From the NCBI RefSeq assembly GCF_003116815.1, contig NZ_QDKQ01000009.1, forward strand, positions 1 to 62,718: 62,718 nt of DNA. The letters are read 5' to 3'. Every line of letters starts with the position of its first letter. The first letter of the stretch is position 1. The position numbers and the translations under genes are program-made. This DNA is from Caulobacter endophyticus (GTDB lineage: Bacteria > Pseudomonadota > Alphaproteobacteria > Caulobacterales > Caulobacteraceae). Shown piece after piece: positions 34,072 through 43,246 of this stretch. The notes beneath the pieces were generated by a model. The model searched no databases. It was not told the DNA's origin and saw only the letters and a program-made list of their open reading frames with translations.

Positions 34072-34949
34072 GCGACCTTGGCAAGCGCATCGCCCAGGCG
34101 GCCGATATCGTCACCGTGGCGCTCGACGAGCTGCTGCCCCGCGCCGATGGACCCGAAAGCCGCCTGACCGAGGCCATGCGCTATGCGGCGCTGGGCCCGG
34201 GCAAGCGCCTGCGGCCGTTCTTCGCGCTGGAAACCGGCAAGATGTTCGACCTGCCCGAGCGGCCGGTGCTGCGCGCGGCCTGCGCGCTGGAGTGCATCCA
34301 CGCCTACAGCCTGGTGCATGACGACCTGCCGGCCATGGACGACGACGACATGCGACGCGGCCGTCCCACCGTGCACGTGCAGTACGACGAAGCGACCGCC
34401 ATCCTGGCCGGCGATTCGCTGCAGACGGCGGCTTTCGAGATCATGGCCCACCCCGACACCCACGACGACGGCCACGTCCGCTCGGAGCTGGTGCGCAAGC
34501 TGGCCATCGCCTCGGGCGCGCGCGGCATGTGCGGCGGCCAGATGATCGACCTGCTGGGCGTTCGCGACGACCTGGGCGCGGTGGCGCGCATGCAGCGCCT
34601 GAAGACCGGCGCCCTGATCGCCTTCGCCTTCGAAATTCCGCTGATCATCGGCCGGGCCAAGGAAGCCGAGCGCGCGGCGCTGATGGGCTTCGCCCAGGAC
34701 CTGGGTCTGGCCTACCAGATCGTCGACGACATTCTCGACGCCGAGGGCGACGCGGCCCTGCTGGGCAAGGCCGCCGGCAAGGACGCCGCCAAGGGCAAGG
34801 CCAACTACGTCACGCTTCTGGGCCTCGATGCGGCCAAGGAGCGGGTGGAGCTTCTCGCCGCGCAGACCAAGGCGCATCTGGATATCTTTGGGGATCGGGC
34901 CGATCATCTGCGCGAAAGCGTTGATTTCGTGCTGGACCGCCGCAACTGA
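34068..34949 (+). CDS. ispA: polyprenyl (farnesyl-type) diphosphate synthase
   Basis: A 293-residue prenyltransferase condensing IPP with allylic diphosphates. The first Asp-rich motif is '[16 protein letters not shown]' (from residue 85) and the second is 'DDILDAEG'. '[14 protein letters not shown]' is the substrate-binding Gly-Lys-Arg/Arg region. Length and position before dxs fit IspA; a geranylgeranyl product cannot be excluded. Start is TTG overlapping the csaA stop. Confidence 0.92.
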   Translation: MSDLGKRIAQAADIVTVALDELLPRADGPESRLTEAMRYAALGPGKRLRPFFALETGKMFDLPERPVLRAACALECIHAYSLVHDDLPAMDDDDMRRGRPTVHVQYDEATAILAGDSLQTAAFEIMAHPDTHDDGHVRSELVRKLAIASGARGMCGGQMIDLLGVRDDLGAVARMQRLKTGALIAFAFEIPLIIGRAKEAERAALMGFAQDLGLAYQIVDDILDAEGDAALLGKAAGKDAAKGKANYVTLLGLDAAKERVELLAAQTKAHLDIFGDRADHLRESVDFVLDRRN

Positions 34950-34966
34950 CCGCGCTTTCTACGAAC

Positions 34967-36886
34967 ATGCCGACGCACACGCCTCTTCTCGACTCAGTCT
35001 CCTCGCCCGCCGACACCCGCGGGCTGTCGATCGCCGAGCTCAAGCAGCTCGCCGACGAGGTGCGCGCCGAAACCATCGACGCGGTTTCCGTAACCGGCGG
35101 CCACCTGGGCGCGGGCCTGGGCGTGGTCGAGCTGACCGTGGCCCTGCATCACGTCTACGAGACGCCGCGGGACATCCTGATCTGGGACGTCGGCCACCAG
35201 GCCTATCCGCACAAAATCCTCACTGGCCGCCGCGACCGCATCAAGACGCTGCGCCAGGGCGGGGGTCTGTCGGGCTTCACCAAGCGGGCCGAGAGCGAAT
35301 ACGACCCGTTCGGCGCGGCCCACGCGGCCACCTCGATCTCGGCGGCGCTGGGCTTCTGCGCCGCGCGCGACGCCAAAGGCGAGGACAACGCCGTCGTCGC
35401 CGTGATCGGCGACGGCTCGCTGGGCGCGGGCATGGCCTACGAGGCGATGAACGCGGCCACCGACGCCACGCGCCAGCTGACCGTCATCCTCAACGACAAC
35501 GACATGTCGATCGCCCCGCCGGTGGGCGGCATGAGCGCCTATCTGGCCAATCTCGTCTCGGGCGGCGCCTATCGCAAGGCGCGCAAGCTCGGCAAGACGG
35601 TGGTCGAGAAGCTGCCGACCCCGATCCGCGACGCGGCCCGCAAGGCCGAGGAATACGCCCGCGGCATGGTCACCGGCGGCACCTTCTTCGAGGAACTGGG
35701 CTTCCACTATGTCGGCCCGATCGACGGCCACGACATGGACGCCCTGGTCTCGGTGCTGAAGAACGCCCGGGAATTCAAGGAAAAGCCGGTCCTTGTCCAC
35801 GTCGTCACCCAGAAGGGCAAGGGCTACGCCCCGGCCGAGGGCGCGGCCGACAAGCTGCACGCCGTGGCCAAGTTCGACGTGGTCACCGGCCAGCAGCAGA
35901 AGGCGGCCGCCGGCCCGCCCAGCTACACCAAGGTGTTCGCCCAGGAACTGGTCAAGCAGGCGGCCAAGGACGACAAGATCGTCGCCATCACCGCCGCCAT
36001 GCCCTCGGGCACGGGCCTGGACATCTTCGAAAAGGCCTATCCGACCCGCACCTTCGACGTGGGCATCGCCGAGCAGCACGCGGTGACCTTCGCCGCGGGC
36101 CTGGCCGCCGACGGCATGAAGCCGTTCGCGGCGATCTACTCGACCTTCCTGCAGCGCGGCTACGACCAGGTGGTCCACGACGTGGCCATCCAGCGCCTGC
36201 CGGTGCGCTTCGCCATGGACCGCGCCGGCCTGGTGGGCGCCGACGGCCCGACTCACGCCGGTTCGTTCGACATCGGCTTCATGGGCGCTCTGCCCGGCAT
36301 GGTGCTGATGGCGGCCGCCGACGAGCTGGAGCTGGCCCGCATGGTCGCCACCGCCGTCGAGATCGACGACCGCCCCAGCGCCTTCCGCTATCCGCGCGGC
36401 GAGGGCCTGGGCCTGGAACTGCCGGCCGGTCCGGCCGAGCCGCTGGAGATCGGCAAGGGCCGCATCGTGCGCGAGGGGACCAGCGTCGCCATCGTCTCGT
36501 TCGGCACGCGCCTTTCGGAAAGCCTGAAGGCCGCCGACCTGCTGGCCGCGCGCGGCCTGTCGGCGACGGTCTGCGACGCCCGCTTCGCCAAGCCGCTGGA
36601 CCTTGACCTGCTGCTGCGCCTGGCGCGCGAGCACGAGGCCATCGTCACGGTGGAAGAGGGCGCCATGGGCGGCTTCGGCGCCTTCGTGCTGCAGGCCCTG
36701 GCCCAGCACGGCGCCCTGGATCGCGGCCTGAAGATCCGCACGCTGGGCCTGCCCGACGTGTTCCAGGACCAGGACAAGCCCGACCTGATGTACGCCGAGG
36801 CCGGCCTCGACGCCGAAGGCATCCTGCGCGGGGCGCTGTCGGCGCTGGGCATGGACAATGTCAGCGCGGCGGGGCGGCGGGCTTAG
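34967..36886 (+). CDS. dxs: 1-deoxy-D-xylulose-5-phosphate synthase
   Basis: A 639-residue thiamine-diphosphate enzyme that makes DXP from pyruvate and glyceraldehyde 3-phosphate, the first step of the MEP isoprenoid route. '[22 protein letters not shown]', '[15 protein letters not shown]', TPP motif '[15 protein letters not shown]' near 147 and '[18 protein letters not shown]' (catalytic Glu) are all intact. It ends the xseB-csaA-ispA-dxs unit and is followed by a terminator. Confidence 0.97.
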   Translation: MPTHTPLLDSVSSPADTRGLSIAELKQLADEVRAETIDAVSVTGGHLGAGLGVVELTVALHHVYETPRDILIWDVGHQAYPHKILTGRRDRIKTLRQGGGLSGFTKRAESEYDPFGAAHAATSISAALGFCAARDAKGEDNAVVAVIGDGSLGAGMAYEAMNAATDATRQLTVILNDNDMSIAPPVGGMSAYLANLVSGGAYRKARKLGKTVVEKLPTPIRDAARKAEEYARGMVTGGTFFEELGFHYVGPIDGHDMDALVSVLKNAREFKEKPVLVHVVTQKGKGYAPAEGAADKLHAVAKFDVVTGQQQKAAAGPPSYTKVFAQELVKQAAKDDKIVAITAAMPSGTGLDIFEKAYPTRTFDVGIAEQHAVTFAAGLAADGMKPFAAIYSTFLQRGYDQVVHDVAIQRLPVRFAMDRAGLVGADGPTHAGSFDIGFMGALPGMVLMAAADELELARMVATAVEIDDRPSAFRYPRGEGLGLELPAGPAEPLEIGKGRIVREGTSVAIVSFGTRLSESLKAADLLAARGLSATVCDARFAKPLDLDLLLRLAREHEAIVTVEEGAMGGFGAFVLQALAQHGALDRGLKIRTLGLPDVFQDQDKPDLMYAEAGLDAEGILRGALSALGMDNVSAAGRRA

Positions 36887-36912
36887 TTTTAGGACGCTGA
36901 CGAAGAGCATCG

Positions 36913-36949
36913 AACGCCGCGACGGTCACCGTCGCGGCGTTTTGCTTTT
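36913..36949 (+). terminator. intrinsic terminator after dxs
   Basis: AACGCCGCGACGGT is followed almost directly by its inverse ACCGTCGCGGCGTT and then TTGCTTTT. The lower stem equals that of the terminator at 28733. Confidence 0.85.
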
Positions 36950-37060
36950 CCGGCTCGGCCTGGATGCGGGTGATGGCTGAAACAATGTCGGTTCGCGACC
37001 CTAGTCGGACGTTCGAGCACCATCCCTTACAAGGCCGAGGGAAACGTGGTTAGCTCAATC

Positions 37061-37468
37061 ATGAGTTTCAGATCGATCGGCTCGATAGCGCTTTGCCTGA
37101 CGCTTTCGTCGTGCTGGGACGGAGGACTTAACGGCCGTCACCAGCAGTTCTCCGGCGTCTGGCTCTACGAATTCGAGGATTCAACCTTTGTCGAAGGCGC
37201 GACTGAGATACCGAAGAGGCGCCCAGACCCTAAGAAAACGGACTGGTTCGAGTGGCGAGAACAGCCGCGCCTGAAAAAGCTTATGGAAGCGAGGCCCGGC
37301 GACGGCGACTGCCAGATGGCGCCTCCGATCCTGGTCACTTTTGTCGGTTATAGAACGCACTACCCCTTTGGTGGTGCGGGTCATCTGGGGCTTTGGCGTT
37401 CAAAGGTGACAGTGCAGAGGACGATCGCGGCCGAGCGGCTGGGACCGAGATTTTGCTACGACCGCTAA
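37061..37468 (+). CDS. small putative lipoprotein of unknown function
   Basis: A 135-residue protein not recognised. The ATG at 37061 gives 'MSFRSIGSIALCLTLSSCWD', a lipoprotein signal with Cys18; a GTG 15 bases earlier is an alternative. The body is polar, with 'FSGVWLYEFEDSTF' and two further cysteines ('GDCQMAP', 'RFCYDR') that could form a disulphide. Codon use is less GC-biased than neighbours, so recent acquisition is possible. It sits alone after the dxs terminator. Confidence 0.6.
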   Translation: MSFRSIGSIALCLTLSSCWDGGLNGRHQQFSGVWLYEFEDSTFVEGATEIPKRRPDPKKTDWFEWREQPRLKKLMEARPGDGDCQMAPPILVTFVGYRTHYPFGGAGHLGLWRSKVTVQRTIAAERLGPRFCYDR

Positions 37469-37570
37469 CCACCCATAGCTGACGTCCAATCCGCCGGTTC
37501 CGCGCGATCGGTTGGTAGCGGTGAAGGCCGTCGCGAAGGAAAGGCGGGCAGGCAAGCATGAGCTGCCGCC

Positions 37571-38032
37571 CTAAGCCCCGCACGCCTCGAAGAACGCCTT
37601 CACGCGGCGGCGCTCGTCGGCCTTGGCGGCGATGCTGTGGCGCTGGCCGGCGTTAACGATTGCCAGATCGCCCGTGCGGCGAAAATTGCCTAGTGCGGGG
37701 TCGCGCGTGGTCGCCGAGGCCATCAGGATGGTCCCGGTTCCGCCGCTTTCGGCGCGCTTGGCGGCCAGGTGCGACGTCCGGTCGCGGCTGGCCAGCCCTA
37801 TGGTTCCGCCTTCCAGCCCGCTGGCCGAAACCTCGACCGGCCCGCCCGGCGCGGGGCAGACCAGCATCAGCAGCACCTCGTCGCTGGAGGGACGGCCGTA
37901 GGCCAGTTTCGGGCCTTCGCCGGGCTCGTTGAGATAGGCCCAGGCGTAGGCGGGATTTGCCGCCTGCTCGTGCGCGCAGCCGGCCAGCCCGAGGGCGGCG
38001 AGCAGTGCGGCGGCGACGAGGCGGGAAGACAT
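37571..38032 (-). CDS. putative lipoprotein of unknown function
   Basis: A 153-residue precursor with signal 'MSSRLVAAALLAALGLAGCA' (lipobox LAGC, Cys19). The mature part is small and Ala/Gly/Arg-rich with a single C-terminal Cys ('FFEACGA'). No domain recognised. Codon use matches the host, and CTCC/GGAG sequence before the start gives a ribosome site. Confidence 0.7.
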   Translation of the reverse strand: MSSRLVAAALLAALGLAGCAHEQAANPAYAWAYLNEPGEGPKLAYGRPSSDEVLLMLVCPAPGGPVEVSASGLEGGTIGLASRDRTSHLAAKRAESGGTGTILMASATTRDPALGNFRRTGDLAIVNAGQRHSIAAKADERRRVKAFFEACGA

Positions 38033-38172
38033 GGCGGCGGATCTCCTTCGTCAGGAGAACGCCTCGCCGCCTAGGCGGTTTCTGCCGGTCTGCCTCCGCC
38101 CACCCTGGAGGCGGCGGAGGAAAGCCGATTGTACGCCGTCGCCCGGACCTGTCCGGAACGGCCCCTAGATCA

Positions 38173-38904
38173 TCAGAACGGCGAGAACTTCTCGACCAGG
38201 GACTGGCCGGCCGGGGTCTTCTGCACGCGGCTGATGTCGCCGCGGCCGCCGTAGTTGATGCGGGCTTCGGCGATCTGGGTGTGCTTGATCGTGTTGGCCG
38301 AGGAAATGTCTTCCGGACGAACGATGCCGGCCACGGTCAGCTGGCGCAGTTCGTTGTTGGTCTTCACTTCCTGGGTGCCCTGGATGACCATGTTGCCGTT
38401 GGGCATGACCTGGGCGACGATCGCGGCGACCGTCAGGTTGATCTTTTCCGAGCGGCTGACGCTGCCGGCGCCGGCGTTGGAGAAGGCCGAGTTGGTGCCC
38501 ACGGCGTTGGCCGGGTCGAAACCGCCCGGCAGAACCTTGCCCAGGCTCGATTCCAGGCCGAAGAAGTTGCTGACCCCGGCATTGCCCGTCGAGGTGCGCG
38601 AGGACTTGCTGGTGTTGGAGGTGCTGACGCTGTCGTCGATCTCGATCAGCACGGTGACGATGTCGCCGACGCGGCTGGCGCGCTGGTCATTGAAGAAGGC
38701 GCGGGCGCCGACGCGCCACAGCGAGTTGGCCGAGGCGGCCTGCGGGGCCGGTTCGCGGGCCGAGACGTAGGTCGGGGCCATCGGGGCCAGCGAGGCGGGG
38801 TAGCCCACGGGGGCCAGTTCGGGACCCTTCACCGCTTCGGTGACGGTCGAGCAGGCGGCGATCGGGGCGAGCAGGGCGAGGGCGACGAAGGCGGCGGGGC
38901 GCAT
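38173..38904 (-). CDS. flgH: flagellar L-ring protein FlgH
   Basis: A 243-residue outer-membrane lipoprotein that forms the flagellar L-ring. The ATG at 38904 gives a signal with Cys18 ('LAPIAACS'). 'SLWRVGARAFFNDQRASRVGDIVTVLI' and 'VKTNNELRQLTVAGIVRPEDI' are FlgH hallmarks. The long frame upstream is a shadow over flgA. Last gene of the leftward flgF-flgG-flgA-flgH unit, 17 bases after flgA. Confidence 0.94.
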   Translation of the reverse strand: MRPAAFVALALLAPIAACSTVTEAVKGPELAPVGYPASLAPMAPTYVSAREPAPQAASANSLWRVGARAFFNDQRASRVGDIVTVLIEIDDSVSTSNTSKSSRTSTGNAGVSNFFGLESSLGKVLPGGFDPANAVGTNSAFSNAGAGSVSRSEKINLTVAAIVAQVMPNGNMVIQGTQEVKTNNELRQLTVAGIVRPEDISSANTIKHTQIAEARINYGGRGDISRVQKTPAGQSLVEKFSPF

Positions 38905-38921
38905 GGATGTCTCTTGCTCTC

Positions 38922-39683
38922 TTAGCGGGCGGCGTAGCGCACGGAATTGGAACGGGCCTTGAGGGCTTGCGCCTCGGGGCCGACGGCGGCCGAACCGGGG
39001 CCGGTGGCCACCGCTTCGATGATCTTCTTGCTGGCGGTGTTCTGCACGCTGACGGCTTCTCCGACGGCGGCGGCGCTCATGGCCTTGCCTTGCAAGGTGA
39101 GGGCCACGCCGGCGTAGTCGTAGGTGACTGCGACAACATCGCCCTTGGCGATGACCTGGGCGGCGGCGACGTCGCGCATCGAGGCGGCGGAACCCTCGCG
39201 CAGCGGGCGCTTGGTGGTCATGCCGATCATGGCGTCGGCGTCGGCCGGGGCGTCGAAGGGCGCGGAGGCGACCTTGATCCACACCAGGTCCTGCGGCTGC
39301 ACGGTCTCGCCGGCGGCCAGGCTGCGGGCGTAGGCAAGAACCTCCACGTTGCCGCGCGGCGCGGCGGCCGAAGCGCCGGCCAGCTGGCCGCCGCCCTCAG
39401 CGCCCTGGCGCACGATCACGCGGCGCAGGCCCTGCGGGTTGGCCCACTCGAGGCCGGCGCGGCGGGCGGTCATCTGCAGCTGGGCGGCGTCGAGCACGAC
39501 GCTGGGGCCGACACGGCGGGCGATGACGACCGAACCGGCCGAGCCGGCGCCGTCGAAGAGTTCGCCCAGCGTGATGACGCCGTCGGCGTCGGTGGTGTCC
39601 TGGCGCAGGCTGACGGGCTGGCCGGCGAAGGCGGCCGGGGCGGCGATCAGCAGGGCGGCGGCGGCGAGAAGCAGGGTTTTCAT
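38922..39683 (-). CDS. flgA: flagellar basal-body P-ring formation chaperone FlgA
   Basis: A 253-residue periplasmic protein with Sec signal ('MKTLLLAAAALLIAAPAAFA'). The C-terminal SAF-type domain is seen in 'SLAAGETVQPQDLVWIKV', 'IGMTTKRPLREGSAASMRDV' and 'VIAKGDVVAVTYDYAGVALT', typical of FlgA, which assists P-ring assembly. The N-terminal part is more divergent. Four bases separate it from flgG. Confidence 0.92.
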   Translation of the reverse strand: MKTLLLAAAALLIAAPAAFAGQPVSLRQDTTDADGVITLGELFDGAGSAGSVVIARRVGPSVVLDAAQLQMTARRAGLEWANPQGLRRVIVRQGAEGGGQLAGASAAAPRGNVEVLAYARSLAAGETVQPQDLVWIKVASAPFDAPADADAMIGMTTKRPLREGSAASMRDVAAAQVIAKGDVVAVTYDYAGVALTLQGKAMSAAAVGEAVSVQNTASKKIIEAVATGPGSAAVGPEAQALKARSNSVRYAAR

Positions 39684-39687
39684 GAGC

Positions 39688-40476
39688 TTACGACCGCAGG
39701 TTCGAGGTGGCCTGGAGCATCTGGTCGGCCGTGGTGATGACCTTGGAGTTCATCTCGTAGGCGCGCTGGGCGACGATCAGCGAGGTGATTTCGCTGACGG
39801 CGTCGACGTTCGAGGCTTCGGTGTAGTTCTGCAGCAGGGTGCCGAAGCCGGGCTGGCCGGGGGCGGCGATGTTGGCCGCGCCGGACGCGCCGGTCTCCAG
39901 ATAGAGGTTGTCGCCGATGGCCTCGAGGCCGCCTTCGTTCATGAAGTTGGCCAGTTCGATCTGGCCCACGGTCTGGGCGTCGGTCTGGCCGTCGAGGTTG
40001 ACCTGCACCAGGCCGGTCTTGCCGATGGTGATGCCGGTGGCGTTCTCGGGAATGGTGATGCCCGGCTGGACCAGGTAGCCGTCCTCGGTGACGATCTGGC
40101 CCTGGTCGTTGGTCGAGAAGTTGCCGGCGCGGGTGTAGGCGGTCTCGCCCGAGGGCAGCAGGATCTGCAGGTAGCCCTTGCCCTGGATGGCCACGTCCAG
40201 CGGGTTGTTGGTCATGGTGGGCGTGCCCTGCTCGGTGATGCGGTACACCGAGCCGGCCTTGACGCCGCCGCCGACCTGAACGCCGGTCGGGACCACGTTG
40301 CCGTCGCTGGACGACTGGGCGCCGGCGCGCTCGATCGTCTGGTACAGCAGGTCCTGGAATTCGGCCCGCTGGCGCTTGAAGCCAACGGTGTTCATGTTGG
40401 CGATGTTGTTCGAGATGACTTCGACGTTCAGCTGTTGGGCCGACATGCCGGTCGCGGCGGTGCGCAGAGCTTGCAT
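39688..40476 (-). CDS. flgG: flagellar distal rod protein FlgG
   Basis: A 262-residue rod protein exported by the flagellar type III system. 'MQALRTAATGMSAQQLNVEVISNNIANMNTVGFK' is the rod/hook N-terminus, and the C-terminal coiled coil 'VDAVSEITSLIVAQRAYEMNSKVI' completes the rod interface. Length 262 is standard for FlgG. Confidence 0.95.
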   Translation of the reverse strand: MQALRTAATGMSAQQLNVEVISNNIANMNTVGFKRQRAEFQDLLYQTIERAGAQSSSDGNVVPTGVQVGGGVKAGSVYRITEQGTPTMTNNPLDVAIQGKGYLQILLPSGETAYTRAGNFSTNDQGQIVTEDGYLVQPGITIPENATGITIGKTGLVQVNLDGQTDAQTVGQIELANFMNEGGLEAIGDNLYLETGASGAANIAAPGQPGFGTLLQNYTEASNVDAVSEITSLIVAQRAYEMNSKVITTADQMLQATSNLRS

Positions 40477-40489
40477 TGTTCGTTATCCC

Positions 40490-41227
40490 TTACTGGACCT
40501 TGCCCATGCGCTCGACGGCGGAGCGCGAGAGTTCGGCGGTCTGGTCCATCATCTTGGCGATGCTCTCGTAGGCGCGGCTGACCTCGATGAGCTTGGTGAT
40601 CTGCTGGATGGGCTGGACGTTCGACCCCTCCAGCATGCCTTGGTGGATGATCGCGTCGGTGGCGGACTGCGGGGTCTCGTTGCCGACGTTGCGATAGAGG
40701 TTGTCCCCGTCCTTGCGCAGCGAGGCGAGGTCGGAGAAGCGGGCGACGCCGATCTTGCCCACCCGCACCTGGCCCTGGGTGACGATGCCGTCACGGCCGA
40801 TGCTGACGGGGCCCAGTTCCGGGTCGATGGTGATCTGGCCGCCGCCGTCGTCCAGCACCGGAGCGCCTTCCTGGGTGGTCAGGACGCCTTCGGGGTTGGT
40901 GGTGAAGCGGCCGTCACGGGTGTAGCGCTCGCCTTCGCCGGTCGAGACCTTGAAAAAGCCCTGGTTCTCGATGGCCAGGTCGAAGGTCCCGCCCGTCTGG
41001 TTCAGGGCGCCGGGCGTGAAGTCGCGGACCACGCCGTCGTCCAGCACGAACTTGATCGGCGCCGGGCCGCCCGCGGTGCGCGCGGGCTTGGCCGGTTCGG
41101 TGCGGACCATCAGGTCCTCGACCTTGAAGCCGGTGGTGTTCGCGTTGGCGATGTTGTTCGCGACGATGTCCAGCTCACGACGGAGCGTCATCTGCCGCGA
41201 AAGGCCCACATACAGCGCGTTGTCCAT
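40490..41227 (-). CDS. flgF: flagellar proximal rod protein FlgF
   Basis: A 245-residue rod protein. The ATG at 41227 gives 'MDNALYVGLSRQMTLRRELDIVANNIANANTTGFK', diagnostic of FlgF; the 26-codon upstream extension crosses the promoter and is rejected. 'IQQITKLIEVSRAYESIAKMM' is the C-terminal coil. First gene of the operon, transcribed from the sigma54-type promoter about 50 bases upstream. The ribosome site is weak. Confidence 0.95.
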   Translation of the reverse strand: MDNALYVGLSRQMTLRRELDIVANNIANANTTGFKVEDLMVRTEPAKPARTAGGPAPIKFVLDDGVVRDFTPGALNQTGGTFDLAIENQGFFKVSTGEGERYTRDGRFTTNPEGVLTTQEGAPVLDDGGGQITIDPELGPVSIGRDGIVTQGQVRVGKIGVARFSDLASLRKDGDNLYRNVGNETPQSATDAIIHQGMLEGSNVQPIQQITKLIEVSRAYESIAKMMDQTAELSRSAVERMGKVQ

Positions 41228-41274
41228 GACGATTAACTCGCAGTTTGGCGCGACAAATGCGCCGCAACCCTGCA

Positions 41275-41290
41275 AGCAAGCCGCGTGCCA
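41275..41290 (-). promoter_or_regulatory. sigma54 promoter of the flgF operon
   Basis: Read on the minus strand the sequence is TGGCACGCGGCTTGCT, with -24 TGGCACG and -12 TTGCT at the exact sigma54 spacing. Transcription would start about 36 bases before the flgF ATG. In Caulobacter this class of flagellar operon is activated by FlbD. Confidence 0.88.
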
Positions 41291-41325
41291 ACTCGAAAAT
41301 CGCAATGAAATCAGCGGGGAGGGTG

Positions 41326-41403
41326 GTTAACGGCGACGCTTTTGCGGACTCCGCCGGGCAGATTCGACCTGCGACCAAATGGCCTTCAAAAGAGATCGTT
41401 AAC
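41326..41403 (+). promoter_or_regulatory. candidate CtrA half-sites and CcrM sites upstream of fliL
   Basis: GTTAAC occurs at 41326-41331 and 41398-41403, and TTAAC again at 41233-41237. GANTC methylation sites lie between them at 41347-41351 (GACTC) and 41361-41365 (GATTC). Early flagellar promoters in Caulobacter are CtrA-controlled through TTAAC-type boxes; the exact box spacing here is not a textbook TTAA-N7-TTAA. Confidence 0.5.
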
Positions 41404-41449
41404 CATGCTCGCGCATGAGTACGGGTCATAGATTTCAAGGAACTCTCGC

Positions 41450-42064
41450 GTGGCCAAGAAACCCCCAAAGGAAGCTCCCGCCCCCGAAGGCGAAGAGGGC
41501 GCCGTCGAGGGTGAAGCTCCCGCCAAGAAGAAGCCGCCGATCATCCTGATCGCGGCGGCCGCCGGCGTGCTCGTTCTGGGCGGCGGCGGGGCCGCGGCCT
41601 TCTTCATGCTCAAGCCCAAGCCGGCCGCCGAGGGCGAAGCCGGCCACGGCGAGGAGAAGAAGGAAAAGAAAAAGGAAAAGAAGAAGGAAGAGGGCGGCGA
41701 GGGCGCCAAGACCGCCGAGGGCGGCGCCGGTGCGCCGGTCATCAAGGAAGGCCCCGACGGCGTGGTGTTCTACACCCTGCCCGACATCGTCGTGAACATG
41801 CAGTCGGCCGACGGCAAGTCGACCTTCCTGAAGCTGAAGCTGACCTTCGAGCTGCCCGACGAGGAGACGGCCGACGCGCTGACGCCGAACCTGCCGCGCC
41901 TGACCGACATGTTCCAGACCTTCCTGCGCGAACTGCGTCCCGAGGACCTCGCCGGCAGCCAGGGCAGCTATCAGCTGCGCGCCGAGCTGCTGCGTCGTGT
42001 TAATCTGGTGGCCGCCCCTTCGAAAGTGAACGCCGTCCTGATCGAGGAGATGCTGATCAACTAG
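41450..42064 (+). CDS. fliL: flagellar protein FliL
   Basis: A 204-residue single-pass membrane protein that surrounds the stator. After a short Pro/Glu-rich cytosolic segment comes one helix ('PIILIAAAAGVLVLGGGGAA'), then a very Lys/Glu-rich stretch, then the stomatin-like periplasmic domain ('YTLPDIVVNMQSADGKSTFLKLKL', 'LRRVNLVAAPSKVNAVLIEEMLI'). Start is GTG with AAGGA upstream. First gene of the fliL operon, divergent from flgF. Confidence 0.94.
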   Translation: MAKKPPKEAPAPEGEEGAVEGEAPAKKKPPIILIAAAAGVLVLGGGGAAAFFMLKPKPAAEGEAGHGEEKKEKKKEKKKEEGGEGAKTAEGGAGAPVIKEGPDGVVFYTLPDIVVNMQSADGKSTFLKLKLTFELPDEETADALTPNLPRLTDMFQTFLRELRPEDLAGSQGSYQLRAELLRRVNLVAAPSKVNAVLIEEMLIN

Positions 42065-42091
42065 CCTTCGGGCCGGCTGAGGCGAACCATC

Positions 42092-43246
42092 ATGGCAGAC
42101 GAGATCGACGATCAGGCCGCGATGGCCCAATGGGCGGCGGAGAACCCCCCGGGGACCTTCGACGCCTCGGGCGGCGGCGAGCTGAACAACAGCTTCGGCG
42201 ACTTCAGCGGCGGCATGGCCGGCATGGCCGGCTGGGACGACGGCGGCGGCGACGGCATGGGATCCGAGCGGATCCTGAACCAGGACGAGATCGACAGCCT
42301 GCTGGGCTTCGACCTGTCGGGCGACGGCGGCGACGACCGCACCGGCATCCGCGCCATCATCAACTCGGCCCTCGTCAGCTACGAGCGCCTGCCGATGCTG
42401 GAAATCGTCTTCGACCGCCTGGTGCGGTTGATGACGACCAGCTTGCGCAACTTCACCTCCGACAACGTCGAGGTCAGCCTCGACAACATCAGCTCTATCC
42501 GTTTCGGCGACTATCTGAACTCGATCCCGCTGCCGGCCATACTGGCGGTGTTCCGGGCCGAGGAGCTGGACAACTACGGCCTGCTGACGGTCGACTCCAA
42601 CCTGATCTACTCGATCGTCGACGTGCTGCTGGGCGGCCGCCGCGGCACCGCGGCCATGCGCATCGAGGGCCGTCCCTACACCACCATCGAACGGGTGCTG
42701 GTGCAGCGGATGGTCGAGGTGGTGCTGAACGACGCCAAGGCCGCCTTCGAGCCGCTGCATCCGGTGTCGTTCACCCTGGACCGCCTGGAGACCAACCCGC
42801 GCTTCGCCGCTATCGCCCGCCCGGCCAACGCCGCGATCCTGGTCAAGCTGCGCATCGACATGGAAGACCGCGGCGGCCGCATCGAGCTGCTGCTGCCCTA
42901 CGCGACGCTGGAACCCATCCGGAAGATGCTGCTGCAGCAGTTCATGGGTGAGAAGTTCGGCCGCGACAACATCTGGGAAGGCCACTTGGCCACCGAACTC
43001 TGGACCACCCAGATGGAGGTGCGCGCCGTGCTCGACGAGCAGCAGCTGCCGCTTTCCAAGGTGCTGAACCTGCAGGTCGGCGACACGTTGATGCTGAACG
43101 CCACGCCCGACAGCCTGGTGGAGTTGCGGGCGGGGTCGATTCCGCTTACCCGCGGCCGGATGGGCCGCCGTAACCATTCCATCGCCATTCGGGCCGACGC
43201 CCCGCTGACGCCCGCGGCGAAGAAGGCGGTTCAGAAGCTGAAATGA
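42092..43246 (+). CDS. fliM: flagellar motor switch protein FliM
   Basis: A 384-residue C-ring component. The CheY-P-binding motif 'ILNQDEIDSLLGF' is at about residues 62-74, preceded by a Gly/Asp/Met-rich extension of about 60 residues absent from E. coli FliM. The middle CheC-like domain ('FTSDNVEVSLDNISSIRFGDYLNSIP') and the C-terminal FliN-like domain ('QLPLSKVLNLQVGDTLMLN') follow. Stop overlaps the next start (ATGA). Confidence 0.95.
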   Translation: MADEIDDQAAMAQWAAENPPGTFDASGGGELNNSFGDFSGGMAGMAGWDDGGGDGMGSERILNQDEIDSLLGFDLSGDGGDDRTGIRAIINSALVSYERLPMLEIVFDRLVRLMTTSLRNFTSDNVEVSLDNISSIRFGDYLNSIPLPAILAVFRAEELDNYGLLTVDSNLIYSIVDVLLGGRRGTAAMRIEGRPYTTIERVLVQRMVEVVLNDAKAAFEPLHPVSFTLDRLETNPRFAAIARPANAAILVKLRIDMEDRGGRIELLLPYATLEPIRKMLLQQFMGEKFGRDNIWEGHLATELWTTQMEVRAVLDEQQLPLSKVLNLQVGDTLMLNATPDSLVELRAGSIPLTRGRMGRRNHSIAIRADAPLTPAAKKAVQKLK

